A DNA stretch of 64,000 nucleotides. It comes from Methylotetracoccus oryzae (GTDB lineage: Bacteria > Pseudomonadota > Gammaproteobacteria > Methylococcales > Methylococcaceae). Position 1 is the first letter of the stretch; every line of letters begins with the position of its first letter. The stretch covers positions 62,001 through 126,000 of the forward strand of contig NZ_SRSH01000006.1 in assembly GCF_006175985.1 (NCBI RefSeq), in the 5' to 3' direction. The notes beneath the pieces are model-generated. The model saw only the letters and a list, made by a program, of their open reading frames with translations, made no database searches and was not told the DNA's origin. This document shows, piece after piece, positions 25,434 to 35,770 of the stretch. The translations under genes and the position numbers were made by a program.

Positions 25434-26135
25434 ATGGCTATCGCTCTGGAAAAACCCGGCAACTCGGCCGGCTTGTCAGCCGAGGATATCCGCCTGCTGA
25501 ACCGCGCCTACGCGCGGCTCGACTTCGAAGCGCGGATTCGCGAGCTCTACAACGATTTCGATCCCGACAAGGTGCTGGTGACCTCGTCATTCGCGGCGAC
25601 CTCGGCTTATTTTCTGCACATCATTTCACGCATTCGTCCCGACCAGACGATCACCTTCATCGACACCGGCTTTCATTTCCCGGAGACGCTGGCCTACAAG
25701 GCCTACCTGACGGAGCTCTTCAATTTGAAAGTCGTGGATTTGCGGGCGGAGGACTGGAAGCATGAATACACGGTGCGCGAGAAAGTGTACGAGTCGGATC
25801 CCGACTTTTGCTGCTCGATCAACAAGGTGGAGCCCCTCGAGGCGTTGAAGGAAAACTACCATGTGTGGGTGTCGAGCCTGATGCGCTGGCAGACGGAACA
25901 CCGCGCGGGGCTGGACTTCCTGGAGGAACGGCGCGGCATCCTGAAGTTCAATCCGATGCTGGATGTCACCAAGGCGGAGCGGGACGCCTACATCGTTGAG
26001 CACAAGTTGCCCTTTCATCCCCTGGTCGCGAAGGGCTACCTGTCCATCGGTTGCAGCCATTGCACCCGTCCCGGGGACGAGCGTAGCGGGCGCTGGGTGG
26101 GCAAACCGAAGACCGAATGCGGCCTGCATCTTTAA
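25434..26135 (+). CDS. cysH: Assimilatory adenylylsulfate (APS) reductase, Fe-S type
   Basis: 233 residues. The PP-loop-like substrate fold has SSFAATSAYFLH and FIDTGFHFPETL. The [4Fe-4S]-binding cysteines Cys126-Cys127 (DFCCSINK) and Cys207/Cys210 (SIGCSHCTRP) are present, with the redox-active Cys229 in the ECGLHL tail. The CC...CxxC set distinguishes APS reductases from PAPS reductases of the E. coli type, which lack the cluster. It reduces APS to sulfite with thioredoxin in the cytoplasm. The partner genes of assimilation (sulfite reductase, ATP sulfurylase) are not in the window. Confidence 0.95.
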   Translation: MAIALEKPGNSAGLSAEDIRLLNRAYARLDFEARIRELYNDFDPDKVLVTSSFAATSAYFLHIISRIRPDQTITFIDTGFHFPETLAYKAYLTELFNLKVVDLRAEDWKHEYTVREKVYESDPDFCCSINKVEPLEALKENYHVWVSSLMRWQTEHRAGLDFLEERRGILKFNPMLDVTKAERDAYIVEHKLPFHPLVAKGYLSIGCSHCTRPGDERSGRWVGKPKTECGLHL

Positions 26136-26222
26136 ATGCGCACGCTCCGGGCGTCCGCCTGGTCGGCGGGTCCGGGCGCAGCGCCCGCTTTCCGATCGGC
26201 GGTTGTTTGCGCCGTTCGCCGC

Positions 26223-26657
26223 CTAGTCCAGCCGCGCCAGCAGGACAGGGATCGCCCGTTCTATCTCGGCCAGGGCGTCCTCGGGCCGCGAGCAGTCGAC
26301 ATCGTGCACCTGCCAGTACTCGACGCGATCAACCCATTCCGGAAACCGGCTTACGAGCAAGGGGCGATGTTCCGCTTCCTTGAGGGCGACGATCAAGCTG
26401 GCGTTCAGCAGATCGCGCTCTTGCAGCGGTAGCGGGAAGCGCGCCGGATCCGGGGGCGGCAGGCCGCGCTGGACCAGGCCGCGGAGGGTATGCGGTGAGA
26501 TCGGCCCGACATTGTCGGTGCTGAGGTCCAGCGCGAGACCCCGCGATTCGGCCGTCCACGCGAGGCTGCGGGCGGCTGCGAAGTGATTGAACAGCAGTTC
26601 CGCGAAGCGGCTGCGAAAGTAGTTGCCGGTACACAGAAACAGGACGCGCCGCGGCAT
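26223..26657 (-). CDS. Low-molecular-weight protein tyrosine phosphatase-like protein
   Basis: 144 residues. The phosphatase loop is at the N-terminus: VLFLCTGNYFRSR with Cys9 and Arg15 (CX5R). A possible general-acid Asp is in VHDVDCSRPE. The size fits LMW-PTPs and the related ArsC-type reductases. The extra reductase cysteines of ArsC are not evident, so a phosphatase is favoured. It lies between cysH (convergent) and a Nudix gene on the same strand 29 bases upstream, so the two may be co-transcribed. Confidence 0.82.
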   Translation of the reverse strand: MPRRVLFLCTGNYFRSRFAELLFNHFAAARSLAWTAESRGLALDLSTDNVGPISPHTLRGLVQRGLPPPDPARFPLPLQERDLLNASLIVALKEAEHRPLLVSRFPEWVDRVEYWQVHDVDCSRPEDALAEIERAIPVLLARLD

Positions 26658-26685
26658 GGGTCCGGTGCCTCTTGTGCCGCCGCAC

Positions 26686-27120
26686 TCACCGCAGCGGCGC
26701 GGTCTGCCCGGTTTCCCGGAAGATCCGATAATCGGCGAGGATCATGGCATGGTCGAACGCGAGGGGTTCCGGCAGCGCGTCCAGCGTGACGACGGTGATG
26801 CTCTTGGCATCGTCCGCCGCCTGAGGCCAGCCCGAGGCTTCGGCGACGTATACCGCCGATGCGGTGGAGCCGCGCGGATCCCGCCCTGGTTGCGAGTAGA
26901 GGCCAAGCAGCGCGATCAGCCGGATATCCAGCGTCACTTCCTCGCGGGCTTCCCGGATGGCCGCCTGTTCGATCGACTCGCCGAGGTCCACGAATCCGCC
27001 GGGAATCGCCCAGCCGAAGGGCGGATTCAGGCGTTCGATCAGCACGATGGGGCGTCCGGGCTGGTCGATCAGTTCGATGATCGCATCCGCTGCCAGCAGC
27101 GGCGTGACGGGCTTGGCCAT
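26686..27120 (-). CDS. Nudix hydrolase
   Basis: From ATG 27120 the product is 144 residues. The Nudix box is complete: GGFVDLGESIEQAAIREARE followed by EVTLD, with the catalytic REVxEE-type glutamates. It should hydrolyse a nucleoside diphosphate linked to another group, with Mg2+. Sequence around it (FGWAIPGG; LLGLYSQPGRDPRG) is like ADP-ribose pyrophosphatase-type members. The frame stays open upstream to 27318, overlapping the gcvP start on the other strand; those extra residues are low-complexity and are not favoured. Confidence 0.88.
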   Translation of the reverse strand: MAKPVTPLLAADAIIELIDQPGRPIVLIERLNPPFGWAIPGGFVDLGESIEQAAIREAREEVTLDIRLIALLGLYSQPGRDPRGSTASAVYVAEASGWPQAADDAKSITVVTLDALPEPLAFDHAMILADYRIFRETGQTAPLR

Positions 27121-27316
27121 GGCGTTGTCCGGGCAGGTGATCGTGAGGTCGATCGGGCCGGTGGGCGCTTCCCGCCCGGTGGCTTTGTCAAAGCCGTCGG
27201 GGCCCGATAAGCTGCGCGGCGGAAGGCGCCACGCGGCGTCCGCTTCGCGTGGCCGAATGATACCGCGCCGCACCCCGTTTGCGGCGTGCCCGAAACCGCC
27301 ATAGTTGCCGTGAGCC

Positions 27317-30220
27317 ATGTCTGAACATCGCCCGACCCTGATCGAACTGGAGCAGCGCACCGCGTTCATCCGCCGGCATATCGGCCCGGACCCGGCCCAG
27401 ATCGCGCAGATGCTGGAACTGACCGGTGCCGCCTCGCTGGACGACCTGATCGACCGGGCCGTTCCCGATGCGATTCGAGCGACGATGCCGCCGCTGCCGA
27501 TGGAGTCGATGAACGAGCGCGAGACGATCGGCTATCTCCGGCAGATGCGCGAGCGCAACCGGATCTTCATTTCGATGATCGGCATGGGGTACTACGGCAC
27601 CATCATGCCGGCCGTCATCAAGCGCAACGTGTTGGAAAATCCTGGCTGGTACACGGCCTACACGCCGTATCAGGCGGAGGTCAGCCAGGGCCGGCTCGAA
27701 GCGCTGCTGAATTTCCAGCAGATGGTCATGGACCTGACCGCCATGGAGATCGCGAATGCATCGTTGCTCGACGAGGCGACGGCGGCAGCCGAGGCCATGG
27801 CGATGGCGCGACGGGTCGGCAAGAACCCGGGCTCGGTGTTCTTCGTGGACAGTGATTGCCACCCGCAGACTCTCGCCGTGGTGAGAACCCGCGCCGAGCC
27901 GCTGGGACTGACGATCGTGACCGGCGACCCCTACCGGGATTTCGAAGCCAGTGGCGCCTTCGGTGTACTGGTGCAGTACCCGGGATCGAGCGGTTCGATT
28001 CGCTCTCTGGAGCCGATCGCCGAGGCCGCGCACCGTCATCAGGCCCTACTCTGCGTCGCGACCGATCTGCTCGCGCTGACGTTGCTGAAGCCCCCGGGAG
28101 AAATGGGCGCCGACATCGTCGTCGGCAGCTCCCAGCGTTTCGGCGTGCCGATGGGTTACGGCGGGCCGCATGCCGCGTTCTTCGCAACGCGCGATGCCTA
28201 CAAGCGCTCGACGCCGGGCCGGATCATCGGCGTTTCGGTCGACAGCCATGGCCGGCCGGCGCTGCGCATGGCGCTGCAGACGCGCGAACAGCACATCCGC
28301 CGCGAGAAGGCGACCAGCAATATCTGCACGGCCGAGGCGTTGCCCGCGATCCTGGCGTCGTTCTACGCCGTCTATCACGGGCCGCAGGGCTTGCGCACGA
28401 TCGCGCGCCGCGTGCAGCGGATGACGGCAATTCTGGCGGAAGGGTTGCGGCGGCTGGGTTTCGAGGTCCTCACGGAGACCTTTTTCGACACAATCACCGT
28501 GCGGGTGCCGGGACAGGCCCGGCGCATCGCGGCCCGCGCGCGCGAGTCGCGGATCAACCTGCGGCTGGTCGATGCCGATCATCTAGGGATCTCGTTCGAC
28601 GAAACCACGCAGCGCCATGAGCTGACGGCGCTGTGGCGCGTGTTCGCCACGCGCTCGGAAGCCACGCTGGACATCGATGCGCTGGACGCGGAGGTCGAGC
28701 CGGCGCTGGCCGACGGACTGCTCCGCGCCGGCGACTTCCTGTCGCATCCGGTCTTCAACATCCATCACTCGGAAACCGAGCTGCTTCGCTACGTCCGCCG
28801 GCTCGCGGCCCGGGATATCGCGCTGGACCGCGCGATGATCCCGCTCGGCTCGTGCACGATGAAGCTGAACGCGACGACCGAGATGTTGCCGGTGACCTAC
28901 CATCAGTTCGCATCGGTGCACCCGTTCGCGCCGCTGGACCAAACCCAGGGCTATCAGCAGCTGTTCGAGGAGCTCGAGGAGATGCTGTGCGCCATCACCG
29001 GGTTCGACGCGTTCTCGCTGCAGCCGAACGCCGGCTCGCAAGGCGAATATGCGGGGCTGCTGGTGATCCGCGCTTACCACCGGAGCCGCGGCGAGGCGCA
29101 GCGCGACGTCTGCCTGATCCCCGCCTCGGCGCACGGCACGAATCCGGCCAGCGCGGCGATGGCGGGTTTCAAGGTAGTGGTCGTGGCCTGCGACGAGAAC
29201 GGCAACGTTTCCGTCGCCGATCTCGAGGCCAAGGCGGCCGAGTACGGAGACCGGCTGGCCGCGCTGATGATCACCTATCCTTCCACGCACGGCGTCTTCG
29301 AAGCCGCCATCGTCGACATCTGCGCGATCGTGCATCGGCACGGAGGCCAGGTTTACATGGACGGGGCGAATCTGAACGCGCTGGTCGGCATCTGCCAGCC
29401 GGCGCAGATCGGCGCGGATGTCTCGCACATCAACCTGCACAAGACCTTCTGTATTCCGCATGGTGGCGGCGGTCCGGGCATGGGGCCGATCGGCGTCCGC
29501 CGCCACCTCGCGCCGTTCCTGCCGGATCATCCCGTCGTCGAGGGCGTCAATCCGGCCGCGGCCGGCAAGGCGACCATCGGTACGGTGTCGGCCGCGCCCT
29601 GGGGCTCGGCGAGCATCCTGACGATCTCCTGGGCCTACATCGTCATGATGGGCGCGGCGGGACTGACACGGGCCACGCAAGTTGCGATCCTGAACGCGAA
29701 CTACGTCGCGGCCCGTCTGGCACCGCACTACCCGATCCTCTACACGGGCAAGAACGGGCTGGTCGCGCATGAATGCATCATCGACCTCAGGCATCTGAAG
29801 GCGAGTAGCGGCATCACCGTGGATGACGTCGCGAAGCGGCTCGTCGACTACGGCTTCCATGCTCCCACGATGTCGTTCCCGGTGCCCGATACCCTGATGA
29901 TCGAGCCGACCGAAAGCGAGGACCGGCGTGAACTCGACCGCTTCTGCGACGCGATGATCGCGATTCGGCATGAGATCGCCGAGATCGAGCGGGGTGAGGC
30001 CGATCGCGAGAACAACGTCCTCAAGCACGCACCGCACACCCAGGCGCTGCTGGTGGCCGAGCGCTGGGACAGGCCGTATTCGAAGCAGCGCGCGTGTTTT
30101 CCACTGACGGACCCGCAGGTCGACAAGTACTGGCCACCGGTCGGCCGCATCGACAACCTGCACGGCGACCGGAATCTGGTCTGCACGTGCCCGCCGCTCG
30201 CGGCTTATGCAGACGATTGA
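27317..30220 (+). CDS. gcvP: Glycine dehydrogenase (decarboxylating), P protein
   Basis: 967 residues, the full length of the fused P1-P2 type. It decarboxylates glycine and transfers the aminomethyl group to the lipoyl H protein in the glycine cleavage system. The P1 half begins FIRRHIGPD and contains [18 protein letters not shown]. The P2 half carries the PLP-binding Lys at about residue 707 in [18 protein letters not shown]. The gcvT and gcvH genes are not adjacent in the window, so the system is split. The start lies close to the divergent Nudix gene. A large antisense frame across it is a shadow. Confidence 0.97.
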   Translation: MSEHRPTLIELEQRTAFIRRHIGPDPAQIAQMLELTGAASLDDLIDRAVPDAIRATMPPLPMESMNERETIGYLRQMRERNRIFISMIGMGYYGTIMPAVIKRNVLENPGWYTAYTPYQAEVSQGRLEALLNFQQMVMDLTAMEIANASLLDEATAAAEAMAMARRVGKNPGSVFFVDSDCHPQTLAVVRTRAEPLGLTIVTGDPYRDFEASGAFGVLVQYPGSSGSIRSLEPIAEAAHRHQALLCVATDLLALTLLKPPGEMGADIVVGSSQRFGVPMGYGGPHAAFFATRDAYKRSTPGRIIGVSVDSHGRPALRMALQTREQHIRREKATSNICTAEALPAILASFYAVYHGPQGLRTIARRVQRMTAILAEGLRRLGFEVLTETFFDTITVRVPGQARRIAARARESRINLRLVDADHLGISFDETTQRHELTALWRVFATRSEATLDIDALDAEVEPALADGLLRAGDFLSHPVFNIHHSETELLRYVRRLAARDIALDRAMIPLGSCTMKLNATTEMLPVTYHQFASVHPFAPLDQTQGYQQLFEELEEMLCAITGFDAFSLQPNAGSQGEYAGLLVIRAYHRSRGEAQRDVCLIPASAHGTNPASAAMAGFKVVVVACDENGNVSVADLEAKAAEYGDRLAALMITYPSTHGVFEAAIVDICAIVHRHGGQVYMDGANLNALVGICQPAQIGADVSHINLHKTFCIPHGGGGPGMGPIGVRRHLAPFLPDHPVVEGVNPAAAGKATIGTVSAAPWGSASILTISWAYIVMMGAAGLTRATQVAILNANYVAARLAPHYPILYTGKNGLVAHECIIDLRHLKASSGITVDDVAKRLVDYGFHAPTMSFPVPDTLMIEPTESEDRRELDRFCDAMIAIRHEIAEIERGEADRENNVLKHAPHTQALLVAERWDRPYSKQRACFPLTDPQVDKYWPPVGRIDNLHGDRNLVCTCPPLAAYADD

Positions 30221-30350
30221 ACGGCCCGCAGAGCCAACCGGGACCTTTACCCTTCGGCGGCGCATTCGGCGCGATCCGGTTTTGTTAAGCTAGGTGCCGC
30301 CTGTCATGAAGCGGCCACCGGCACGGCCGCACACGTCCAAGGAGTCAGCC

Positions 30351-32465
30351 ATGGGGGTTTTTACCCGGTTCGTGCAGATCGACTGCCCGGCACGGTTGGA
30401 ATGCGACCGTACCGGTGCGAGCCCGGCCTTCGACATCAGCTTCAGCACCAACGGCGAAATTCCGTTTCCTCAAGTCATACTTTATGGCGGCAGCGAGCCG
30501 GTCCTGGTCAAGGGGGACAACATCGCGCTGCTCGATCAGGCCGGCGGACTGTGGAACTACGTGGCCCATGTTCCCGCGGGCGTCGCGGGGCCGGGCCGGA
30601 TCACGGTGCAGATCGAAGGCTGTCGCCGCGGCGATCTGACTCAGGCCGCGGGCGATGACTGGATCAAGCAGTACCGGGACATCGAAGTGCTGACCGCGCC
30701 GGGACCGGCGGTGCCGGTCGCCCGGGCCGTGGAGGGCGTGAAGCTGTACTTCGGCATCCACAAGCACATGCACCAGCCCTACTACAACACGACGGACCGC
30801 TACTACTGGGACGGTGAAAAGGACTCGATCTTCGGTTCCCGCGGCGGCAATTACACCGATTTCGTCCCGGCCGCGGTGCGGCAGTACATCGACGGCGGCC
30901 TGCCGCATGCGGGCCTATCGACCAGCTGGAGCGGGTCGCTGATCGAGCAGCTGGAGCGCTGCGGGGTCGAGGGCCTGTGCGGCGGGCGCTTCGCCGGGTG
31001 GAACGAGTCCCTGCGCGCCATCGCCCACGCGCGAACCCAACTCGGCCACCCGCGGGTCGCGTTCAGCGGCTTCGGCTTTTTTCATCCATTGATGCCGCTG
31101 ATCCCGTCGCGCGATATCGTGCGACAGATCGAATGGCATCGGCGGATCATCCACGACGCGTTCGGCGTCGAGGCCTCGACCACGCTGTTCCCGCCTGAGA
31201 CGGCGTTTCATGTCCGCATGATCCCGGCGCTGCTGGAGGCGGGCGTCACGGCGGTCATCTACGACTCGATCCATCGGTTCCGCGCCTGCCGCGACTACCC
31301 ATATGCCGGCATCGGCGAGGGCCTGCTGCCGCCGAATCGTGCCGAACAGGTCAATCCGCCCGTCCACGACTGGCTGCAGCTCAACAATATCTGGGCCGGC
31401 TCGAAGATTTCGCCGTCGCTGTTGCGTCCCGAGTATGTCGGCTACGAAGACCCGGACGGCAACGTCCATCGGATCGTCGCGGTGCCGGCCGAGCGCTATA
31501 TCGGCAACGAGGACGCGCGCGGCGGCTTCGGCGCCTTGCAGTACCCGGACGTGCTCGGACAGGTCTACAACCGCATCGTCGAAAGTGGCAGCTACGATCC
31601 GCAGCATCCGCCGTTTTTTCTGTTGCATTCGGACGGTGACAATCACGGCGGCGGCGCGGACAGCTACTACCACCACAACACCGGCCGGCTGGTCGAATGG
31701 CTGAAGCAGGATTCGCGCTTCGAGCTGTCGACCGTCGACGACTACCTGATGCGCTTCCCGCCTGATCCGGAGCGCACCGTCCATATCGAGCCCGGGTCCT
31801 GGGCCGGAGCGGACAACGGCGATCCGCAGTTCATGAAGTGGTTCAGCCGTTACGATCAGCCCTACTCCCCGGACCTGAATTCGTGGGCCGTGCTGACGGC
31901 GCTCCAGAACATCGTGCACGCGCTCGAAGACGCGATGCCGGAACATCCGCGGCTGGCCGAGGTGTCGCGGTTGCTGCTGACGGCCGAGACCAGTTGCTAC
32001 TGGTACTGGACCGGGCAGCAGGTCTGGGATCAACAGGTAACGAATGCGGCCAATCTGGGGTACTCGCTGGTCCGCGACGCCATCGATGCGTTGGTGTCGG
32101 GTGGGCGGGATCACACCGGCCCGACGGTGTTCCCGCCCTGGGTCACGCCTGAGAATCCCGGCGGACAGCGCTGGGGACAGGGGTGCCTGCTCGACGCGCC
32201 GCGCGAGGGGACGGTGCATACCTTCGTCGCGGACGTGAGCGGCCTCAAGTCGGTCAATCTGGTCTTGCGCAGCGCCGGTGTGGAGACGGTCCTGCCCATG
32301 CAGGACCGGGGCTTTTACCCGACACAGACCGATGCCGCCATCACCGCACGCTACTTCACGGCCCCGCTCCCAGCCGGGGCGGGCGACACGCGCTACTACG
32401 TGCTGGCGGAAGACGCGCGTGGCAACCTCACGCGCGGTAGCCTGGAGCGGATTTTCCTGCCTTAG
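30351..32465 (+). CDS. Glycoside hydrolase family 57 protein
   Basis: 704 residues from ATG 30351, set by AAGGAG six bases upstream. Residues 1-125 form a beta-rich N-terminal domain. The GH57 barrel begins with the conserved HMHQPYY (motif 1), then FSGFGFFHPLMPLI and FPPETAFH with likely nucleophile Glu283. Motif 4 is LHSDGDNHGG with acid/base candidates Asp428 or Asp430. A C-terminal beta domain ends the protein. GH57 enzymes are alpha-amylases, amylopullulanases, 4-alpha-glucanotransferases or branching enzymes. There is no signal peptide, so it probably acts on cytoplasmic glycogen-like glucans. The exact activity is open. Confidence 0.86.
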   Translation: MGVFTRFVQIDCPARLECDRTGASPAFDISFSTNGEIPFPQVILYGGSEPVLVKGDNIALLDQAGGLWNYVAHVPAGVAGPGRITVQIEGCRRGDLTQAAGDDWIKQYRDIEVLTAPGPAVPVARAVEGVKLYFGIHKHMHQPYYNTTDRYYWDGEKDSIFGSRGGNYTDFVPAAVRQYIDGGLPHAGLSTSWSGSLIEQLERCGVEGLCGGRFAGWNESLRAIAHARTQLGHPRVAFSGFGFFHPLMPLIPSRDIVRQIEWHRRIIHDAFGVEASTTLFPPETAFHVRMIPALLEAGVTAVIYDSIHRFRACRDYPYAGIGEGLLPPNRAEQVNPPVHDWLQLNNIWAGSKISPSLLRPEYVGYEDPDGNVHRIVAVPAERYIGNEDARGGFGALQYPDVLGQVYNRIVESGSYDPQHPPFFLLHSDGDNHGGGADSYYHHNTGRLVEWLKQDSRFELSTVDDYLMRFPPDPERTVHIEPGSWAGADNGDPQFMKWFSRYDQPYSPDLNSWAVLTALQNIVHALEDAMPEHPRLAEVSRLLLTAETSCYWYWTGQQVWDQQVTNAANLGYSLVRDAIDALVSGGRDHTGPTVFPPWVTPENPGGQRWGQGCLLDAPREGTVHTFVADVSGLKSVNLVLRSAGVETVLPMQDRGFYPTQTDAAITARYFTAPLPAGAGDTRYYVLAEDARGNLTRGSLERIFLP

Positions 32466-32498
32466 GCCGTATTGGGTCCCGCAGCGCAAACCTTCAGC

Positions 32499-32525
32499 GG
32501 GGCTCCGGGTGACACCCGGAGCCCC
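32499..32525. terminator. Perfect 12-bp GC hairpin after the GH57 gene
   Basis: GGGGCTCCGGGT (32499-32510), GAC loop, ACCCGGAGCCCC (32514-32525). It sits 34 bases after the GH57 stop and 34 before the SemiSWEET start. There is no T-run, so it could be a weak terminator, an RNA-stability structure or a leader hairpin for the next gene. Confidence 0.55.
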
Positions 32526-32558
32526 GGTGCTATCCCCAAACTCTCGCGGAGTGTCACC

Positions 32559-32813
32559 TTGCAAGCGATCGACCTGCTCGGCCTGGCGGCCGGCACGCTG
32601 ACCACCTGTGCGTTCATACCGCAAGTGCTTCGAACGTGGCGCACGCGTTCGGCCCAGGACATTTCCCTGGTCATGTTTCTGCTGTTCAGCCTCGGCGTGG
32701 CGCTATGGATCGTCTACGGGGTGGTAATCCAGTCGACGCCCGTGATCGTGGCCAACGGCGTAACCTTCGTGCTTGCCCTGGCGATTCTGGCCATGAAGCT
32801 GTACTTCCGCTAG
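32559..32813 (+). CDS. SemiSWEET-type sugar transporter
   Basis: 84 residues from TTG 32559, with GCGGAG seven bases upstream. Three membrane helices fill it: LLGLAAGTLTTCAFIPQVLRTWRT, DISLVMFLLFSLGVALWIVYG and IVANGVTFVLALAILAMKLYF. The PQ-loop signature FIPQV with TRSAQDIS is the hallmark of SemiSWEETs, which work as dimers that let sugars cross the inner membrane. Being just downstream of a glucan-active GH57 gene is suggestive but not proof of a common pathway. Confidence 0.88.
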   Translation: MQAIDLLGLAAGTLTTCAFIPQVLRTWRTRSAQDISLVMFLLFSLGVALWIVYGVVIQSTPVIVANGVTFVLALAILAMKLYFR

Positions 32814-33056
32814 ACGGACCCGCGGTGCCGCCGCGCTGAGCTTCGGATTTTCCGTTTGAGCGTAGAATGCCGTGCGGAGCGGCGGATTTTGGGGGCTTGC
32901 ACAATTCGATGGGCGTTCGGCATACCAGGCGGCCTGGGTCGTTGGCGGCGGGTGGAGATGGATGGACACTGGACCTGCGCACGAGGCGCTGAATGGCATG
33001 AAGTGGAATGACCGTGAGTCGCTTTGTTCGAAGTCCCGGTCGCATAGGGTCGAGCG

Positions 33057-35657
33057 ATGAGCCGCGGGCTTTCGGCCGAAACGGCAGACCGGGTCCGTGC
33101 CGCGACGCGCTTGATGGTACTGGCGCTTTGCTACTTCGTCGTTGCGGCGTACGGTGCGCTGCCGGAGAACATCGGCGAGTCCGTCGTCGGGCTGGGCTTG
33201 CCGAGCGGCCTGGCCGTGGCGTCGCTGCTCGTGCTGGGTCCGGGGTTGTGGCCGGCTATCGCGCTGGGCGCGTTCGCGGCCCGCCTCATCGACGGGCTGA
33301 TCTGGCCGGCAGCCATGCTCTCCGCCGCCGGGGCCGCGCTGGGTAGCTTCCTGACAGCGCGCCTGATCGGACGCCTTTCAAGGGGGCTGGCAGGGCCGGC
33401 AGCACAACTGCGCGATCTCGGCGTTTGGTTGGCCGCGGCGGCGGCCGGCTCCGCGCTGGGTGTTTCGCTGGATTTCCTGGCGGTAGCTTTGGGGCTGGTA
33501 ACGGGCGCTGAGGCGCAACCGAGGGTCTGGCTGGCCGGCTGGATGACGCAGGTCCTGGGCATCGCTACCTTCACGCCCGCGCTGTTGGCGCAGGTAAGCC
33601 CGTTCCAGTGGGCCTCCTGTTCACGCACCGAGGCGCTCATCTGGTGCGCGCTGTTGCTCCTCGGCGCGGTCGAAGCCTTTGCGCACTGGCCGCTGCCGTC
33701 CCTGGCGTTTTACGGCGCCGGTTTGCTCTTCCCCCTCGTGACGATCGTCGGTTTGCGGTGCAGCCGGCGGACGGTCAGCCTCGCCCTGATGGGGGTGGTA
33801 GTGATCGGTTGGTTCTGCACCCGCTCGGGATGGGGCGATTTTGCGGCGGATCTGGCCGACACCGGACTGCTGCGGTTCTGGCTCTACTGCATGCTTCTGC
33901 TAACGTCCGGTCTGGCCGTCTCGATCCTGGCCGCAGACCGGCGGCGAGCGAAGGCGAGTCTGCTGCAAGCCGCCGGAATCGTGGAGAGCATGCAGGAAGG
34001 GGTGATGGTGACCGACTCGGACGGGCTGATCCTGTCGGTGAACCCGGCCTTCACGGAAATCACCGGGTACGTTGCCAGTGAAGTGATCGGTCGGCACCGC
34101 AGCCTGCTCGACGCGGACCCGGGGGACGAGAAGGCGATCGCAACGCGCAAGGCTGCGCTTGCAGCCAGCGGACGTTGGCAGGGGGAAAGCTGGAGCCGCC
34201 GCAAGAACGGGGAGCGCTATCCGTTGTGGCAGCGGGTCAGCGCGGTTGCCGGCGGACGCGGTTCGACGGTCAATTATGTCGCAGTCTTCTCGGACATCTC
34301 GTCGCTCAAGGTCTCCCAGGAGGAACTGGAGCACCTGGCCCACCACGACGTGTTGACCGAGCTGCCGAATCGGCTGCTGTTCCGGGACCGTCTCGATCAC
34401 GCGATCCAGCGCGCCCAGCGCTCAAACCTCAGGCTGGCCCTCCTGTTCCTGGATCTCGATCGCTTCAAGCACGTCAACGATAGCCTCGGGCACAGCGCGG
34501 GTGACCAATTGCTGCGGGATGTGGCGATGCGGCTCCGGTCAGCCGTGCGCCGTGACGATACGCTGGCGCGCCTCGGGGGCGATGAGTTCACCGTCCTGAT
34601 GGAGGGGCTCAAGGACGGGCGGGACGCCGCGGTTCTTGCGGAGAAACTGCTCGGGGTGTTGCGCGAGCCGTTCAGGGTCCAGCAACACGAGCTTTACGTG
34701 TCGACCAGCATCGGGATCAGCATCTATCCGCAGGATGCGCTGACGACCGAGTCGCTGCTGCGCAACGCGGACGCCGCGATGTATCGCGCCAAGGATGCCG
34801 GGCGCAATGCCTACTGGTACTACTCGGAGGAGATGACCTCCGCCGCGCTCGACCGCGTCGTCCTCGAAGCGCAGTTGCGGCAGGCCATCGAGCTCGAACA
34901 ACTGGTGCTGCATTTCCAGCCGCAGGTGGATCTCGGCGCCAGGCATATCGTCGGTGTGGAGGCACTGGTTCGCTGGAATCACCCGACGAAAGGTTTCATC
35001 CCGCCGGCCCGCTTCATCCATATCGCGGAGGAGAGCGGTCTGATCATCCCGCTGGGCGACTGGGTGCTGCGCGCCGCATGCCGGCAGGCCAGGGCGTGGC
35101 TGGATGCCGGCATCGAGTTCGGTTGCATCGCGGTGAACGTGTCCGCGCCGCAGATTCTCCGCGGCACCTTGTACGGGAGTGTCAGCCGTGTGCTCGAGGC
35201 CACCGGCCTGCCGCCATCTCTGCTGGAGCTGGAGATCAACGAAAGTTTCGTGATGGAGCAGCCGGTGTCGACGACCGAGCAATTCGTGGCACTGCGGGAG
35301 CTTGGGGTGACTCTGGCAATCGACGACTTCGGCACGGCCTACTCGTCGCTCGCCTATCTCAGGCGTCTGCCGGTCGACAAGCTGAAGATCGACCGCAGCT
35401 TCATTCTGGACCTGCCCCACGACACCAACGATGCCGGTGTGGCGCGCGCCGTGATCGCGCTGGGTCATAGCCTGCAGTTCAAGGTCGTCGCGGAGGGCGT
35501 CGAAACCGAGCCGCAGCATGATTTCCTCAAGTCCGAAGGTTGCGATCAGGCGCAGGGCTTTCTCTACAGCCAGGCGATGGATGCCGGCGAAGTGGAAAAA
35601 CTGCTGCGGGACTGGCCTTATCGGGACGATCGCCTGCCGGTGCCGCCCCACGCCTGA
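33057..35657 (+). CDS. Membrane-bound MASE1-PAS-GGDEF-EAL protein
   Basis: 866 residues. Residues 1-~300 are a multi-helix MASE1-type membrane sensor. A PAS domain follows at ~305-420 (IVESMQEGVMVTDSDGLIL...NPAFTEITGY). The GGDEF domain (~430-595) has an intact active site RLGGDEF, with HHDVLTELPN at its start. The EAL domain (~605-860) has an intact GVEALVRW, DDFGTAYSSL, LKIDRSFI and AEGVET. Both c-di-GMP synthesis and hydrolysis are therefore possible; one may dominate under control of the sensor. ATG 33057 has AGGG seven bases upstream. It is monocistronic; the next gene has its own ribosome-binding site 114 bases on. Confidence 0.94.
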   Translation: MSRGLSAETADRVRAATRLMVLALCYFVVAAYGALPENIGESVVGLGLPSGLAVASLLVLGPGLWPAIALGAFAARLIDGLIWPAAMLSAAGAALGSFLTARLIGRLSRGLAGPAAQLRDLGVWLAAAAAGSALGVSLDFLAVALGLVTGAEAQPRVWLAGWMTQVLGIATFTPALLAQVSPFQWASCSRTEALIWCALLLLGAVEAFAHWPLPSLAFYGAGLLFPLVTIVGLRCSRRTVSLALMGVVVIGWFCTRSGWGDFAADLADTGLLRFWLYCMLLLTSGLAVSILAADRRRAKASLLQAAGIVESMQEGVMVTDSDGLILSVNPAFTEITGYVASEVIGRHRSLLDADPGDEKAIATRKAALAASGRWQGESWSRRKNGERYPLWQRVSAVAGGRGSTVNYVAVFSDISSLKVSQEELEHLAHHDVLTELPNRLLFRDRLDHAIQRAQRSNLRLALLFLDLDRFKHVNDSLGHSAGDQLLRDVAMRLRSAVRRDDTLARLGGDEFTVLMEGLKDGRDAAVLAEKLLGVLREPFRVQQHELYVSTSIGISIYPQDALTTESLLRNADAAMYRAKDAGRNAYWYYSEEMTSAALDRVVLEAQLRQAIELEQLVLHFQPQVDLGARHIVGVEALVRWNHPTKGFIPPARFIHIAEESGLIIPLGDWVLRAACRQARAWLDAGIEFGCIAVNVSAPQILRGTLYGSVSRVLEATGLPPSLLELEINESFVMEQPVSTTEQFVALRELGVTLAIDDFGTAYSSLAYLRRLPVDKLKIDRSFILDLPHDTNDAGVARAVIALGHSLQFKVVAEGVETEPQHDFLKSEGCDQAQGFLYSQAMDAGEVEKLLRDWPYRDDRLPVPPHA

Positions 35658-35770
35658 CCGGCGGTCGGCGTCGGGACCCGCGGCCCCGTGATCGGTGCCT
35701 TGTCGGCCCGGCCGCCGGCGGTTAGAGTGCAAACCCGTCAACTTTCGCCGCCGGCAGGGAGGATTCCGCC

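Noticed and set aside
28583..30265. 560-codon open frame on the minus strand
   Set aside because: Lies fully opposite gcvP and has the Arg/Asp/His-rich composition of an antisense shadow in high-GC DNA.
30915..32624. 569-codon minus-strand frame
   Set aside because: Antisense shadow of the GH57 gene; no motif or ribosome-binding site.
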